A stretch of 64,000 nucleotides of DNA from Candidatus Terasakiella magnetica. GTDB taxonomy: Bacteria; Pseudomonadota; Alphaproteobacteria; Rhodospirillales; Terasakiellaceae. Within the stretch, counting starts at the first letter, position 1. Each line of letters begins with the position of its first letter. The notes below the pieces were generated by a model that saw only the letters and a program-made list of their open reading frames with translations, was not told the DNA's origin and ran no database searches. Both the position numbers and the translations under genes were made by a program. Location: assembly GCF_900093605.1 (NCBI RefSeq), contig NZ_FLYE01000004.1:36446-100445 (forward strand), given 5' to 3'. Positions 46,117 through 53,220 of the stretch are shown here, piece after piece.

Positions 46117-46794
46117 ATGACAGAACAAAAAGAAGAGATCCCCAAGTTCACACCTGCAGAACTTGGCGCCCTTGCCCACTTGTATCGCGGCGAGGTCTAT
46201 CGCTCTACAACATGGCGAACGCGACTTGATAACACAACAAACTGGGCGGTCGTCACCACAGGGATTGCCTTTTCAATTACCTTTAGCGGGGTCAACTCTT
46301 CGCCCTTGCCGCTTGTTCTGGTCGGACTTCTTGTGATTGTGTTCTTACTGTTTGAAGCGAGGCGTTATCGTTATTTCAATGTCTGGCGCGCACGTGCACG
46401 CCATATTGAAACAGAACTTTATGCCCCCATGCTTTTAGGCGATGATTATGAGCGCAATGGCGACTGGCACAAAATTCTTGCCAATGACTACGTCAACCCA
46501 AAACACCATATCAGCCTCTTGCGTGCCACAGGGCGGCGTTTAAGACGAAGCTATGCCTGGTTACTGGCTATTCAGGCCATTGCCTATTACGGCAAACTTG
46601 CCATCCACCCAGCCCCTATGACAACAATTGCTGAGTTATTTGAGCGCGCCTCAATCGGCCCCATTGCGGGGGAATTTGTCATTTTTCTACATGCCATGTT
46701 CCATGTTACATGGGTCACGGTTGCAATTGGCACACTTTATCATGACAAAGTATCGCGCCTACAGCGTCGCTATAAAGGGGTGGGCATGGGTTAA
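46117..46794 (+). CDS. DUF2270 membrane protein, probably SOS-regulated
   Basis: A 225-residue protein. A cytosolic N-terminal segment (PAELGALAHLYRGEVYRSTT, WRTRLDNTTNWAVVTTGIAF) leads into two close membrane helices (about 45-85), then R-R-Y-R-Y-F-N-V-W-R-A-R-A-R and E-T-E-L-Y-A-P-M-L, hallmarks of DUF2270, and more hydrophobic segments near residues 135-160 and 180-205. Function unknown. It is divergent from the small SOS peptides, with an exact LexA box 68 bp upstream. Rather weak GGGA precedes the ATG. Confidence 0.78.
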   Translation: MTEQKEEIPKFTPAELGALAHLYRGEVYRSTTWRTRLDNTTNWAVVTTGIAFSITFSGVNSSPLPLVLVGLLVIVFLLFEARRYRYFNVWRARARHIETELYAPMLLGDDYERNGDWHKILANDYVNPKHHISLLRATGRRLRRSYAWLLAIQAIAYYGKLAIHPAPMTTIAELFERASIGPIAGEFVIFLHAMFHVTWVTVAIGTLYHDKVSRLQRRYKGVGMG

Positions 46795-46836
46795 CACCCT
46801 AACCGTATCTTATCATTATATTTATGTGGGATAAAA

Positions 46837-47185
46837 GTGGGGGTCTCTGTTGCTAGGTACCCCCGGACCCCACCTATAAAGACTCACCTTCATAGGAATT
46901 GAATTTGGTCAAGCGACTGCGTTACGCAGCAGCTGCAACCGGAGCCATACGATTGTCGTTGGCATTTGTAAAGTTTTGCACCGATACGGTGGTAGCTCAC
47001 CGAGCGCAACACTACATCTTTACTACCGCTGTCGATCCTATTTCGCCCCCATCACAAACTGATCATTATAAACCTGATCAGCTTATGGTGGAGGCGCCGG
47101 GTACCGCCCCCGGGTCCAGTCAGCTTATTCCATGTACGCCTCTAGCGCCGTAGTCCGCCGCTAAGCGGACACCTAAGAGATACGC
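46837..47185 (-). ncRNA. ssrA: tmRNA, circularly permuted two-piece form
   Basis: Reverse strand. The acceptor piece ends in CCTCCACCA (CCA at 47088-47086) with a T-arm-like GGACCCGGGGGCGG before it. A spacer of about 35 nt follows, then the coding piece begins GGGGGCGAAATAGGATCGAC at 47050, pairing with the acceptor end. The tag frame (46963-46922) reads ANDNRMAPVAAAA-stop. A G/C hairpin and TTTTAT close the gene near 46837. The acceptor-before-coding order is the permuted alphaproteobacterial tmRNA that rescues stalled ribosomes. The 5' boundary is approximate. Confidence 0.92.
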
Positions 47186-47218
47186 ATGAAACAGACAAAG
47201 GTCAAGGAAACTAAACAT

Positions 47219-47256
47219 AAAAAAAGCCTGCCGATATGTTCGACAGGCTTTTTTAA
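47219..47256. terminator. Terminator upstream of ssrA
   Basis: AAAAAGCCTG and CAGGCTTTTT pair (47221-47253). It ends the small reverse-strand gene at 47283 and separates it from ssrA. Confidence 0.85.
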
Positions 47257-47282
47257 GCAATCTGTTTTGTAAAAAGGCGCTC

Positions 47283-47402
47283 TTAGCGGCCCATGACCAA
47301 ATCACCAAGGAAGAACAACCAAACCAACATGAAGACACCAATACCCATTGTCAAAAACGGGAACCAGTCACCCATGATTTTTTCATTGATAAATTCTGAC
47401 AT
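47283..47402 (-). CDS. Small membrane protein, 39 residues
   Basis: MSEFINEKIMGDWFPFLTMG, then one hydrophobic helix (IGVFMLVWLFFLGDLVMGR). The ATG at 47402 has a perfect AGGAG 8 nt upstream and the stop is 27 nt before a strong terminator. This makes a real small gene likely despite its length. It is of the size of accessory subunits of respiratory oxidases, but no assignment can be made. Confidence 0.6.
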   Translation of the reverse strand: MSEFINEKIMGDWFPFLTMGIGVFMLVWLFFLGDLVMGR

Positions 47403-47509
47403 TTCTAAAACTCCTAGGTCATTTGTTTGCAAGCGCGTTCTTATTTCGCATACGCAGCATAATGTCAAGAATTAGAATTAGAGAAATTATAAACTTAGGA
47501 ATAAGAATC

Positions 47510-47540
47510 AAAAAAACCCGCTGAAAACAGCAGGCTTTTT
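47510..47540 (-). terminator. Terminator of the tRNA cluster
   Basis: On the reverse strand GCCTGCTG-TTTT-CAGCGGGT forms a stem with one wobble and runs into TTTTTTT, just after tRNA-Asp. Confidence 0.7.
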
Positions 47541-47544
47541 TAAA

Positions 47545-47621
47545 TGGCGAGAGTGACGAGACTCGAACTCGCGGCCTTCGGCGTGACAGGCCGACGCTCT
47601 AACCAACTGAGCTACACCCCC
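47545..47621 (-). tRNA. tRNA-Asp(GTC), copy 2
   Basis: A 77-nt cloverleaf on the reverse strand with acceptor stem GGGGGTG/CACTCTC, anticodon loop CTGTCAC (GTC), T-arm GAGTTCGAGTCTC and encoded CCA. It is identical to the copy 64 nt upstream. Confidence 0.95.
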
Positions 47622-47685
47622 ACAATGGGAAACAATATATTATCTGTCACCATAATATACTGAATGGTTATTTTCAAAAAAGAAG

Positions 47686-47762
47686 TGGCGAGAGTGACGA
47701 GACTCGAACTCGCGGCCTTCGGCGTGACAGGCCGACGCTCTAACCAACTGAGCTACACCCCC
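47686..47762 (-). tRNA. tRNA-Asp(GTC), copy 1
   Basis: Same 77-nt sequence as the tRNA at 47545, anticodon GTC, encoded CCA. Tandem duplication within the Tyr-Asp-Asp cluster. Confidence 0.95.
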
Positions 47763-47804
47763 TTCTTCTTCTTTGTACACCTCGTCAAACCCTTGATGAA
47801 GGAG

Positions 47805-47889
47805 TGGTGGAGGGAGTTGGATTCGAACCAACGTAGGCGTAGCCAGCGGATTTACAGTCCGCCCCTTTTAGCCACTCAGGCATCCCTCC
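47805..47889 (-). tRNA. tRNA-Tyr(GTA)
   Basis: An 85-nt class II tRNA with long variable arm, acceptor GGAGGGA/TCCCTCC, anticodon loop CTGTAAA (GTA), T-arm GGTTCGAATCC, encoded CCA. First of the reverse-strand tRNA cluster. Confidence 0.95.
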
Positions 47890-48052
47890 ACGGGACCTTC
47901 AACACACGATTTGTCTCGGTGTGGGGCGGGTTATAACAGCGCCCTAAACCCCTTGCAATAGGATTTTTCATTTTTTTTACACATTCTTTGCAAACACCTG
48001 TTCAAACAAGGCTTTCAAACCGCATAAACGCCCCACCCCTAGGGAGTTTTAC

Positions 48053-48134
48053 GTAATACCACTGAACAGCTCAACTCTACAAATACACAGATCACGAAAC
48101 AAAGTGCCTTATGATAGTATTCAAGTAATACCAC
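48053..48134 (+). repeat. Two copies of GTAATACCAC upstream of a small gene
   Basis: The 10-mer occurs at 48053-48062 and 48125-48134, 72 bp apart, in the 279-bp gap before the small gene at 48169. It could be a paired regulator site. The rest of that gap shows no gene. Confidence 0.35.
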
Positions 48135-48168
48135 GGTTAGAAAAACACCAGAAAATGGAGATTCGCCA

Positions 48169-48363
48169 ATGGATGCCGCAGCAGTAATGGACATTTATGA
48201 CGAAGCCTTTGACGAAGCAATCGCAAGAGGCATTGCCGACTGTGAAGCCACAAGAGAAGCAAAAACGGCCGCAGCCATGATGCTTGCAGCCATGGATGGC
48301 CTTGAAGATATGGCCGCCTATGATCAAGTGGAACAAGTTGTTCAGTCAAACATGCTCAACTAA
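48169..48363 (+). CDS. Small acidic Ala/Met-rich protein, paralogue A
   Basis: A 64-residue protein with GGAG 8 nt before the ATG. It shares with the protein at 49310 the order MDAAA-(V/L)-(M/L)-DIYDEA, then A-x-A-R-G-I, the core TAAAMMLAAMDG and a final YxQVxxxV. The two are clear paralogues flanking a binding-protein gene. Predicted as two or three helices, cytosolic, negatively charged. No family is recognised. Confidence 0.68.
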   Translation: MDAAAVMDIYDEAFDEAIARGIADCEATREAKTAAAMMLAAMDGLEDMAAYDQVEQVVQSNMLN

Positions 48364-48408
48364 GTGCAATTACAAGAATAATAAAAATACCAGTTTTGGG
48401 ATAACGAT

Positions 48409-48443
48409 GAACCGATCAGACACATAGGCTGTCTGATCGGTTC
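48409..48443. promoter_or_regulatory. Perfect 14-bp inverted repeat just before a binding-protein gene
   Basis: GAACCGATCAGACA and its exact complement around the loop CATAGGC. It has no T tract, and the ATG at 48455 follows after 11 nt with no clear Shine-Dalgarno. It might be a terminator of paralogue A, an operator or a leader hairpin. Confidence 0.5.
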
Positions 48444-48454
48444 TCTCATAAGAT

Positions 48455-49168
48455 ATGATACGTTTTACTTTCTTTTTTAGCGCCCTTGTCCTTTTTTGTG
48501 CACAAGCTTTTGCGACTGAGTGCCTAGAAATCGCCAGTGAGCAAAAAACAAAAGAAGAAATCATTGCTCAAAAAATCATAAAAGAAGCCTATAATCGCGC
48601 AAACCTTTGCGTAAAGTTTCGCACCCTTCCCTTAAAACGCGCAGCCATCATGCTCAGAAGAGGTGCCATAGACGGCAGTGTCTGGCGCAGCGATTCTTTC
48701 ATTGCACAAAACCGTGCAAAGCTTCATGCTTTAAAAACACCGATCTCTACATTCACAGTAGCCGTGATTTATAACAGCGAGACCTACCCCTCCCCTTTTC
48801 AAGTAAGTGACCTTCAGCAAGAGAAAATCGGCATTCGCCTTGGTTCCACCATTGCCCAACAAACCGTTGGAATGCTCCGAGGAAAAACCATTGAGGCCCC
48901 CTATTATGAAATTTTGTTAGGTATGTTAAAACATGGTCGCTTAAACGCCATTGTTGTACCGATGGAAATTTATCAGCGACTCGCCAAGCATTCCCCTTTA
49001 CCTAAAAATTTTAAAAGCTTGGCGCAACAGACGTTCAGCCTACGGCATGTCTTAAGTAAAAAGAATACACGGTTTTTGCTCAAATTAAATAAAAGCCTGC
49101 ATGACGTGATCACTGAAAACAGTTTTCAAGAGCGTCTTAAAGAAGAAAAATTACACATTCGGACATGA
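48455..49168 (+). CDS. Periplasmic substrate-binding protein-like, orphan
   Basis: A 237-residue secreted protein (signal peptide ending at AFATE) with a solute-binding-type fold (IIKEAYNRANLCVKFRTLPL, DGSVWRSDSF, KIGIRLGSTIAQQTVGML, HGRLNAIVVPMEI). No transporter genes are adjacent. It is bracketed by the two small paralogues at 48169 and 49310. Translation would have to begin directly behind the hairpin at 48409-48443, which may limit expression. Confidence 0.68.
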   Translation: MIRFTFFFSALVLFCAQAFATECLEIASEQKTKEEIIAQKIIKEAYNRANLCVKFRTLPLKRAAIMLRRGAIDGSVWRSDSFIAQNRAKLHALKTPISTFTVAVIYNSETYPSPFQVSDLQQEKIGIRLGSTIAQQTVGMLRGKTIEAPYYEILLGMLKHGRLNAIVVPMEIYQRLAKHSPLPKNFKSLAQQTFSLRHVLSKKNTRFLLKLNKSLHDVITENSFQERLKEEKLHIRT

Positions 49169-49309
49169 CCTAAGGGACTTTGCCTACTCTGAATGTGCCA
49201 TATCAAACAAAACTTAAAGTGATATAATATAGCGACCATACACAAGTGATGGTTTATTAATTCTTGTTCGACTGAACATTTCTACATTTCCTTTTTGTGG
49301 AGAGCCCTT

Positions 49310-49498
49310 ATGGATGCAGCTGCCCTTCTTGATATATATGATGAAGCTTTAGAAGAAGCCCACGCACGTGGCATTGGCGCACCAGATGACAGCAAAGAAG
49401 CCATGACAGCCGCAGCCATGATGCTCGCGGCCATGGACGGCATTGAAGACGAAGCCGCCTATACCCAAGTGCAGGATATCGTTGCCGCCAACCATTAA
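49310..49498 (+). CDS. Small acidic Ala/Met-rich protein, paralogue B
   Basis: A 62-residue protein starting MDAAALLDIYDEALEEAHAR, with the shared core TAAAMMLAAMDGIEDEAAY. I use the ATG at 49310, preceded by GTGGAG, because paralogue A (48169) starts at the equivalent residue. The same leader element (TGGAGA) precedes both. Function unknown. It ends 24 nt before a strong terminator. Confidence 0.68.
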   Translation: MDAAALLDIYDEALEEAHARGIGAPDDSKEAMTAAAMMLAAMDGIEDEAAYTQVQDIVAANH

Positions 49499-49521
49499 GA
49501 CGTCACCAAAAAACTGACAAG

Positions 49522-49562
49522 AAAAAACCCTCGTTTGCGTCACCGCTAAACGAGGGTTTTTT
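49522..49562 (+). terminator. Terminator after paralogue B
   Basis: AAAAAACCCTCGTTT and AAACGAGGGTTTTTT form a 15-bp stem around a 10-nt loop. It also lies just downstream of the opposing tRNA-His gene. Confidence 0.88.
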
Positions 49563-49566
49563 ATAA

Positions 49567-49644
49567 TGGGGCGATTGAGGGAACTCGAATCCCCGACATC
49601 CGGTACCACAAACCGGTGCTCTAACCAACTGAGCTACAATCGCC
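49567..49644 (-). tRNA. tRNA-His(GTG)
   Basis: A 78-nt cloverleaf including the extra 5' G (G-1 opposite C73), acceptor GGCGATTG/CAATCGCC, anticodon loop TTTGTGG (GTG), T-arm GGGATTCGAGTTCCC, encoded CCA. Confidence 0.95.
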
Positions 49645-49725
49645 ATAGTGTGTGTGGGCGCTTATGTACGCCAGACACTTCTCATCGTCAATAGCTTTTC
49701 GACGAAAAAGGACAAAAAAATGCCC

Positions 49726-49996
49726 TAGGGCGTAAATTCATAAAATAGACTTGTTTGGCGAAGATTACTTTGAGGATGGGTGAGGCATGAAACCCGCAGA
49801 AGTGCATGCACTTTAAGGGGTTTATAACGCGGCCCATCCTCAAAGTAATCCCGTCCCTTTAGGGATTGATCAAAAATATAGGCAAATACAGCATCAAAGC
49901 CTTTTGAAAGTACAGGTACTTCCTGCAAGTCCTTTCCTTGTCTTGCCTATATTTTTGATCAACCAAAGCAAATCTATTTTATGAATTTACGCCCTA
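49726..49996. repeat. 271-bp element of nested inverted repeats (three-way junction)
   Basis: Outer arms of 24 bp (49726-49749 and 49973-49996) are perfectly complementary. Inside are two independent perfect stems: 18 bp (49763-49780 with 49833-49850, GATTACTTTGAGGATGGG) and 20 bp (49866-49885 with 49943-49962, TTGATCAAAAATATAGGCAA). The first has an apical palindrome AGTGCATGCACT. The whole can fold as a three-stem cloverleaf in DNA or RNA. The right arm ends on the stop codon of the aminotransferase gene. No transposase. A MITE-like element or structured RNA are the options. Confidence 0.8.
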
Positions 49997-51154
49997 ACAA
50001 AAATGCGCCTTTAATCTGGCTACAGCTTCGCCCAATAACGCAGGCTGTTTGCAAAAGCAAAAACGCACAAACTTTGTTGGCCCATCACTTTGATAAAACG
50101 CCCCTGTGGGCACAGCTGTCACCCCGGCCTCGATCGTTATATGACGGCAAAATTCAAGATCATCACCTTCAAAACCAAGGGGTGAAAAATCCGCAGTGAG
50201 GAAATAGGTCCCTTCACTTTCAAGCACCTTAAAGCCAACCTCAGTTAAGCCTTGGGCCAATATATCGCGCTGTGCCTGCATATCAGCTGTAAACGTGCTA
50301 AAATATTCTTCCTCAAAATTCAGGCCCGCCGCAACTGCCTTTTGTAAATTAGGCGGGGTTGTAAAGGTGACAAATTGATGGGCCTTGGCAATGGCCGACA
50401 TCAACGCAGGCGCTGCAGTAATGTAACCAATCTTCCAGCCTGTTAGTGAGAAAGTCTTGCCCGCAGACCCAATCCTTGCACAACGCTCGCGCATATTAGG
50501 CAGGCTCATTAAGGGGTGATGCTCGTGACCATCAAAATACAAATGCTCATACACCTCATCACAGACCGCATAGGCATCATGTTTTTCCAAAAGCCCGGCT
50601 AGAAATGACAGTTCCTCCTGATTAAACACTTTACCAGACGGGTTCATGGGGGAGTTCAGCACCAAGAGCTTTGTCTTATCACTAAAAGCAGCCTCTAAAT
50701 CAGTGCGTGGCAACTCCCAATGGGGTGGCTCAACCCGCACCAACTTAGGCACCGCCCCGATATGGCGAATGATGGGCAAGTAACAATCATAAAGTGGTTC
50801 AATCAACACCACCTCATCACCGGGGTTCAGCAAGCCCATAAAACAATCACATAAAGCTTCTGTGGCACCAGATGTGACCATCACCTCACTTTGCCAATCC
50901 ACATCCAAACCATAAAACCGCTTATTATGAGCTGCAACAGCTTGGCGCAACTCCGGCAAACCCATCATTGGCGGATATTGATTAGAACCATTCATCAACC
51001 CATCAGCAGCAATTTGACGAATTTCCTCAGGCCCATCCACATCAGGAAACCCTTGGCCTAGATTGATACTGCCATGTTCAGCTGCCAAAGCACTCATCGT
51101 GGTGAAAATTGTCGTGCCATACTCAGAAAGGACTGTATTTGTTGGATTTTTCAT
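49994..51154 (-). CDS. PLP-dependent class I/II aminotransferase with element-supplied N-terminus
   Basis: A 386-residue fold-type I aminotransferase (LGQGFPDVDGPEEI, YPPMMGLPELRQAVAAHN, TSGATEALCDCFMGLLNPG, NSPMNPSGKV, CDEVYEHLYFDG and the PLP lysine in AGKTFSLTGWKIGY). It resembles methionine/glutamine-transaminase-like enzymes (YbdL/KYAT group). The codons for YGTTIFT contain the left 22-bp repeat of the integrative element. Residues 1-11 and the promoter therefore come from the element. The original 5' end is left at 57138-57206. The stop codon lies in the nested-repeat element. Confidence 0.88.
   Translation of the reverse strand: MKNPTNTVLSEYGTTIFTTMSALAAEHGSINLGQGFPDVDGPEEIRQIAADGLMNGSNQYPPMMGLPELRQAVAAHNKRFYGLDVDWQSEVMVTSGATEALCDCFMGLLNPGDEVVLIEPLYDCYLPIIRHIGAVPKLVRVEPPHWELPRTDLEAAFSDKTKLLVLNSPMNPSGKVFNQEELSFLAGLLEKHDAYAVCDEVYEHLYFDGHEHHPLMSLPNMRERCARIGSAGKTFSLTGWKIGYITAAPALMSAIAKAHQFVTFTTPPNLQKAVAAGLNFEEEYFSTFTADMQAQRDILAQGLTEVGFKVLESEGTYFLTADFSPLGFEGDDLEFCRHITIEAGVTAVPTGAFYQSDGPTKFVRFCFCKQPALLGEAVARLKAHFC
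51100..51121. repeat. attL, left attachment repeat of the integrative element
   Basis: TGGTGAAAATTGTCGTGCCA plus TA, repeated at 57137-57158 with one mismatch (C to T, seventh base of the second half). It lies inside the 5' part of the aminotransferase gene. Confidence 0.82.
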
Positions 51155-51183
51155 TGTATATCAATTCGTTATGAGTTGTTAAG

Positions 51184-51255
51184 AGTGACTCTCAGTGCCA
51201 ACAAGTGCCACATAGTGACAACAAATGACAATCCGAAGTTGACGTAAGCTTGACG
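51184..51255 (+). repeat. Left iteron array
   Basis: Heptamers related to AGTG(C/A)CA start at 51184, 51194, 51204, 51214 and 51224, an exact 10-bp period, followed by TTGACG at 51239 and 51250. The same layout recurs at 57022-57073. Likely integrase arm, excisionase or Rep binding sites. Confidence 0.7.
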
Positions 51256-51309
51256 TTTGCGTTTTCAAACCACAGACGCGAATCTCGCGTCAACTTATTG
51301 GAGGATTGT

Positions 51310-52665
51310 ATGGGAACCCCCTTTGCAAGAAAAGTATTAACTGACCGCATGTGCGTCAGAACCAAACCCGCAAAAAAAGATGTCCTGTTATGGGATGCCA
51401 ACGTGCCGGGCCTGTTGCTAAAAATCAGCACCAGTGATTATCGCTCGTGGAGCATCCAGTATGTATCACCAGTGACCAACACAACACGTCGATACACTTT
51501 TGCTCAATACGGGCAACTGGATGTCGATGCTGCCAGAGAAACAGCACAAACGTATCAGGCCCGTATCCGGCTTGAACAATATGACCCGCTCGAAGAACGT
51601 CGTCGTGGCCGCGACATGGTGACCCTGCACGACCTACTCTGGGAATATCACGACAAGAAGCTCCGTTTCAGTCGAAACCCGGACGCACAAAGTGACTTCT
51701 CATATACCATTGGTAAATGGTTTGGTGATGAATCACCGCTGCCAGAAAAACACCGTATTGACCGCATGCAACTAAATGCCCTGCGAAAGAGTGACTTTAC
51801 CAAGATGTGGCGATGGGTCAGCTATCAGTGTGATGAAAATGACCAACCGATTGATGAAGATGGCACCCTCTTGAAAAAAGGTACACCGCTTTTGAAACGG
51901 TTTCCATCAGCAGCGGATAAACTTGTCAGGTTCGCCTCAGCCGCATGGACATGGGCCATTGACGGCGAAGAAATGGATATCCCCGGAAAGCCGTTCATCT
52001 CGTATGACTACCACCCTCAAGAACAACAAGAAACACATCTATCCATCCCGGAATACAAGAAGCTGTGGGATGAATTAGAGCGTGAATTGAAGTGGGGGCG
52101 ATGCGGCCCATCCACCTGCTATGTCATTATGTTCATTATGCTGACTGGGCAAAGGAAACGCGAAGCCATGAGAGCCGAGAAAAATGATATCCGATGGGAT
52201 TTGGGCTTCATCATGTCTCGCGAAAAAGGCCGTGATAACAAGCCAAAGAAAATCTTCATCACCCCTACCCTTGAGTGGCTGCTGAAACGCATCCTGAACG
52301 AAAAAAACGTTCAGCGTTCCCAGTATCTATTCCCTCAAACACGGAACCATCTGCAACCAATTGCTGATATGAACACCCAACTTAAAAACTTGGCAAAACG
52401 TGCTGGTATTTATGACGCAGACGATTTCAGCCCACACGACCTCAGACGAAGCTGGGCAACCATGGCCGCCGACGAAGTAGATTACAAAGATGAAAACATC
52501 TCAAAGGCATTGGGCCACACGATGGTCACGACAACAAAACGACACTACATCGTTCGTAAAGACAAGAAGAAGTTCAAAACCGCTTTCTTCATCATGGAAA
52601 GCATCGCCCGATGGTGTGGTGTCAATCAACTACCGGATGACGCTAATTTACACGTGGTTAAGTAA
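51310..52665 (+). CDS. int: Tyrosine recombinase (integrase)
   Basis: A 451-residue integrase. Residues 1-95 are an arm-binding DUF4102-like domain, 100-235 a core-binding helical domain, 245-420 the catalytic domain. The catalytic set is Arg282 (TGQRKREA), a Lys near 306-314, His376-xx-Arg379 (SPHDLRRSWAT), His403 (ALGHTMVTTT) and the nucleophile Tyr413 (KRHYIV). I start at ATG 51310 with GGAGG 6 nt upstream; the longer reading from 51250 crosses the iteron region. It faces inward from attL, the usual place for an integrase. Confidence 0.92.
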   Translation: MGTPFARKVLTDRMCVRTKPAKKDVLLWDANVPGLLLKISTSDYRSWSIQYVSPVTNTTRRYTFAQYGQLDVDAARETAQTYQARIRLEQYDPLEERRRGRDMVTLHDLLWEYHDKKLRFSRNPDAQSDFSYTIGKWFGDESPLPEKHRIDRMQLNALRKSDFTKMWRWVSYQCDENDQPIDEDGTLLKKGTPLLKRFPSAADKLVRFASAAWTWAIDGEEMDIPGKPFISYDYHPQEQQETHLSIPEYKKLWDELERELKWGRCGPSTCYVIMFIMLTGQRKREAMRAEKNDIRWDLGFIMSREKGRDNKPKKIFITPTLEWLLKRILNEKNVQRSQYLFPQTRNHLQPIADMNTQLKNLAKRAGIYDADDFSPHDLRRSWATMAADEVDYKDENISKALGHTMVTTTKRHYIVRKDKKKFKTAFFIMESIARWCGVNQLPDDANLHVVK

Positions 52666-53059
52666 CATGATGACCGGTTGCAGCAGCAAGCTCAAAGTCT
52701 GGAACTTCTGATATTTGGTGCACATAAATGTTAGGCGGTGTTAAGTTAATGACACCGCCAACGCCGGATAAATCCAAAAATTGGATTTGCTCAATTTGCT
52801 TGATGGCCTCAGTGATGTTATCAGCAAATATTCCGACATCAAAAGTCGCGTCAATAATCTGACCGCCACCTCGGATATTTTCAAGGTTAAGGTCCCGGCA
52901 ATTCTGAAAAATACAATCTGTCGTCTTCGTATCGGCTGTGATTATATTACCGTAAAACGGTGCTATTCTTGCTTCCGATTCACCGGATACGTGAGTGACC
53001 AGATGGTAAAGTGTTTGGTCTTTTGTGTAGTTCTTATCGGTAATGTCCATGGTATTCAT
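52658..53059 (-). CDS. Hypothetical protein of the integrative element
   Basis: About 133 residues from the ATG at 53059 (MNTMDITDKNYTKDQTLYHL), with alternatives at 53086 and 53050. It has a central stretch reminiscent of pentapeptide/right-handed-helix repeats (IFQNCRDLNLENIRGGGQII, DATFDVGIFADNITEAIKQI), and no recognised family. Its 3' end overlaps the convergent integrase gene by 8 nt. Confidence 0.5.
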   Translation of the reverse strand: MNTMDITDKNYTKDQTLYHLVTHVSGESEARIAPFYGNIITADTKTTDCIFQNCRDLNLENIRGGGQIIDATFDVGIFADNITEAIKQIEQIQFLDLSGVGGVINLTPPNIYVHQISEVPDFELAAATGHHVT

Positions 53060-53096
53060 TATTATGTTTTCCTTGAGAGTAGACAATACTATTTAA

Positions 53097-53110
53097 CGGG
53101 CCGCAGCCCG
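53097..53110. other. GC hairpin between Rep-like gene and hypothetical gene
   Basis: CGGGC-CGCA-GCCCG in an otherwise AT-rich stretch downstream of the Rep-like gene. It could be a terminator or the stem of a nicking origin; nothing decides this. Confidence 0.35.
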
Positions 53111-53220
53111 AAAACTGCACCATTCCATTGTCCAAACCATGTTATCGCCGAGAGACAGCGAAGATACTTCCTCTGTCTCATTACACACCTATCAAGGTGA
53201 AACGACTGCAACATGTATAG

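Noticed and set aside
46044..46229. A 61-codon frame starting in the forward LexA box region
   Set aside because: It overlaps the start of the DUF2270 gene in another frame, has no ribosome-binding site and becomes unrelated basic sequence.
47664..47936. A 90-codon plus-strand frame across the tRNA cluster
   Set aside because: It is the antisense of two tRNAs and contains the repeated tRNA complement as protein. Not a gene.
49725..49928. A 67-codon reverse-strand reading frame inside the nested-repeat element
   Set aside because: It is read through the inverted-repeat arms themselves and has no ribosome-binding site or family. The frame is more simply a by-product of the repeats.
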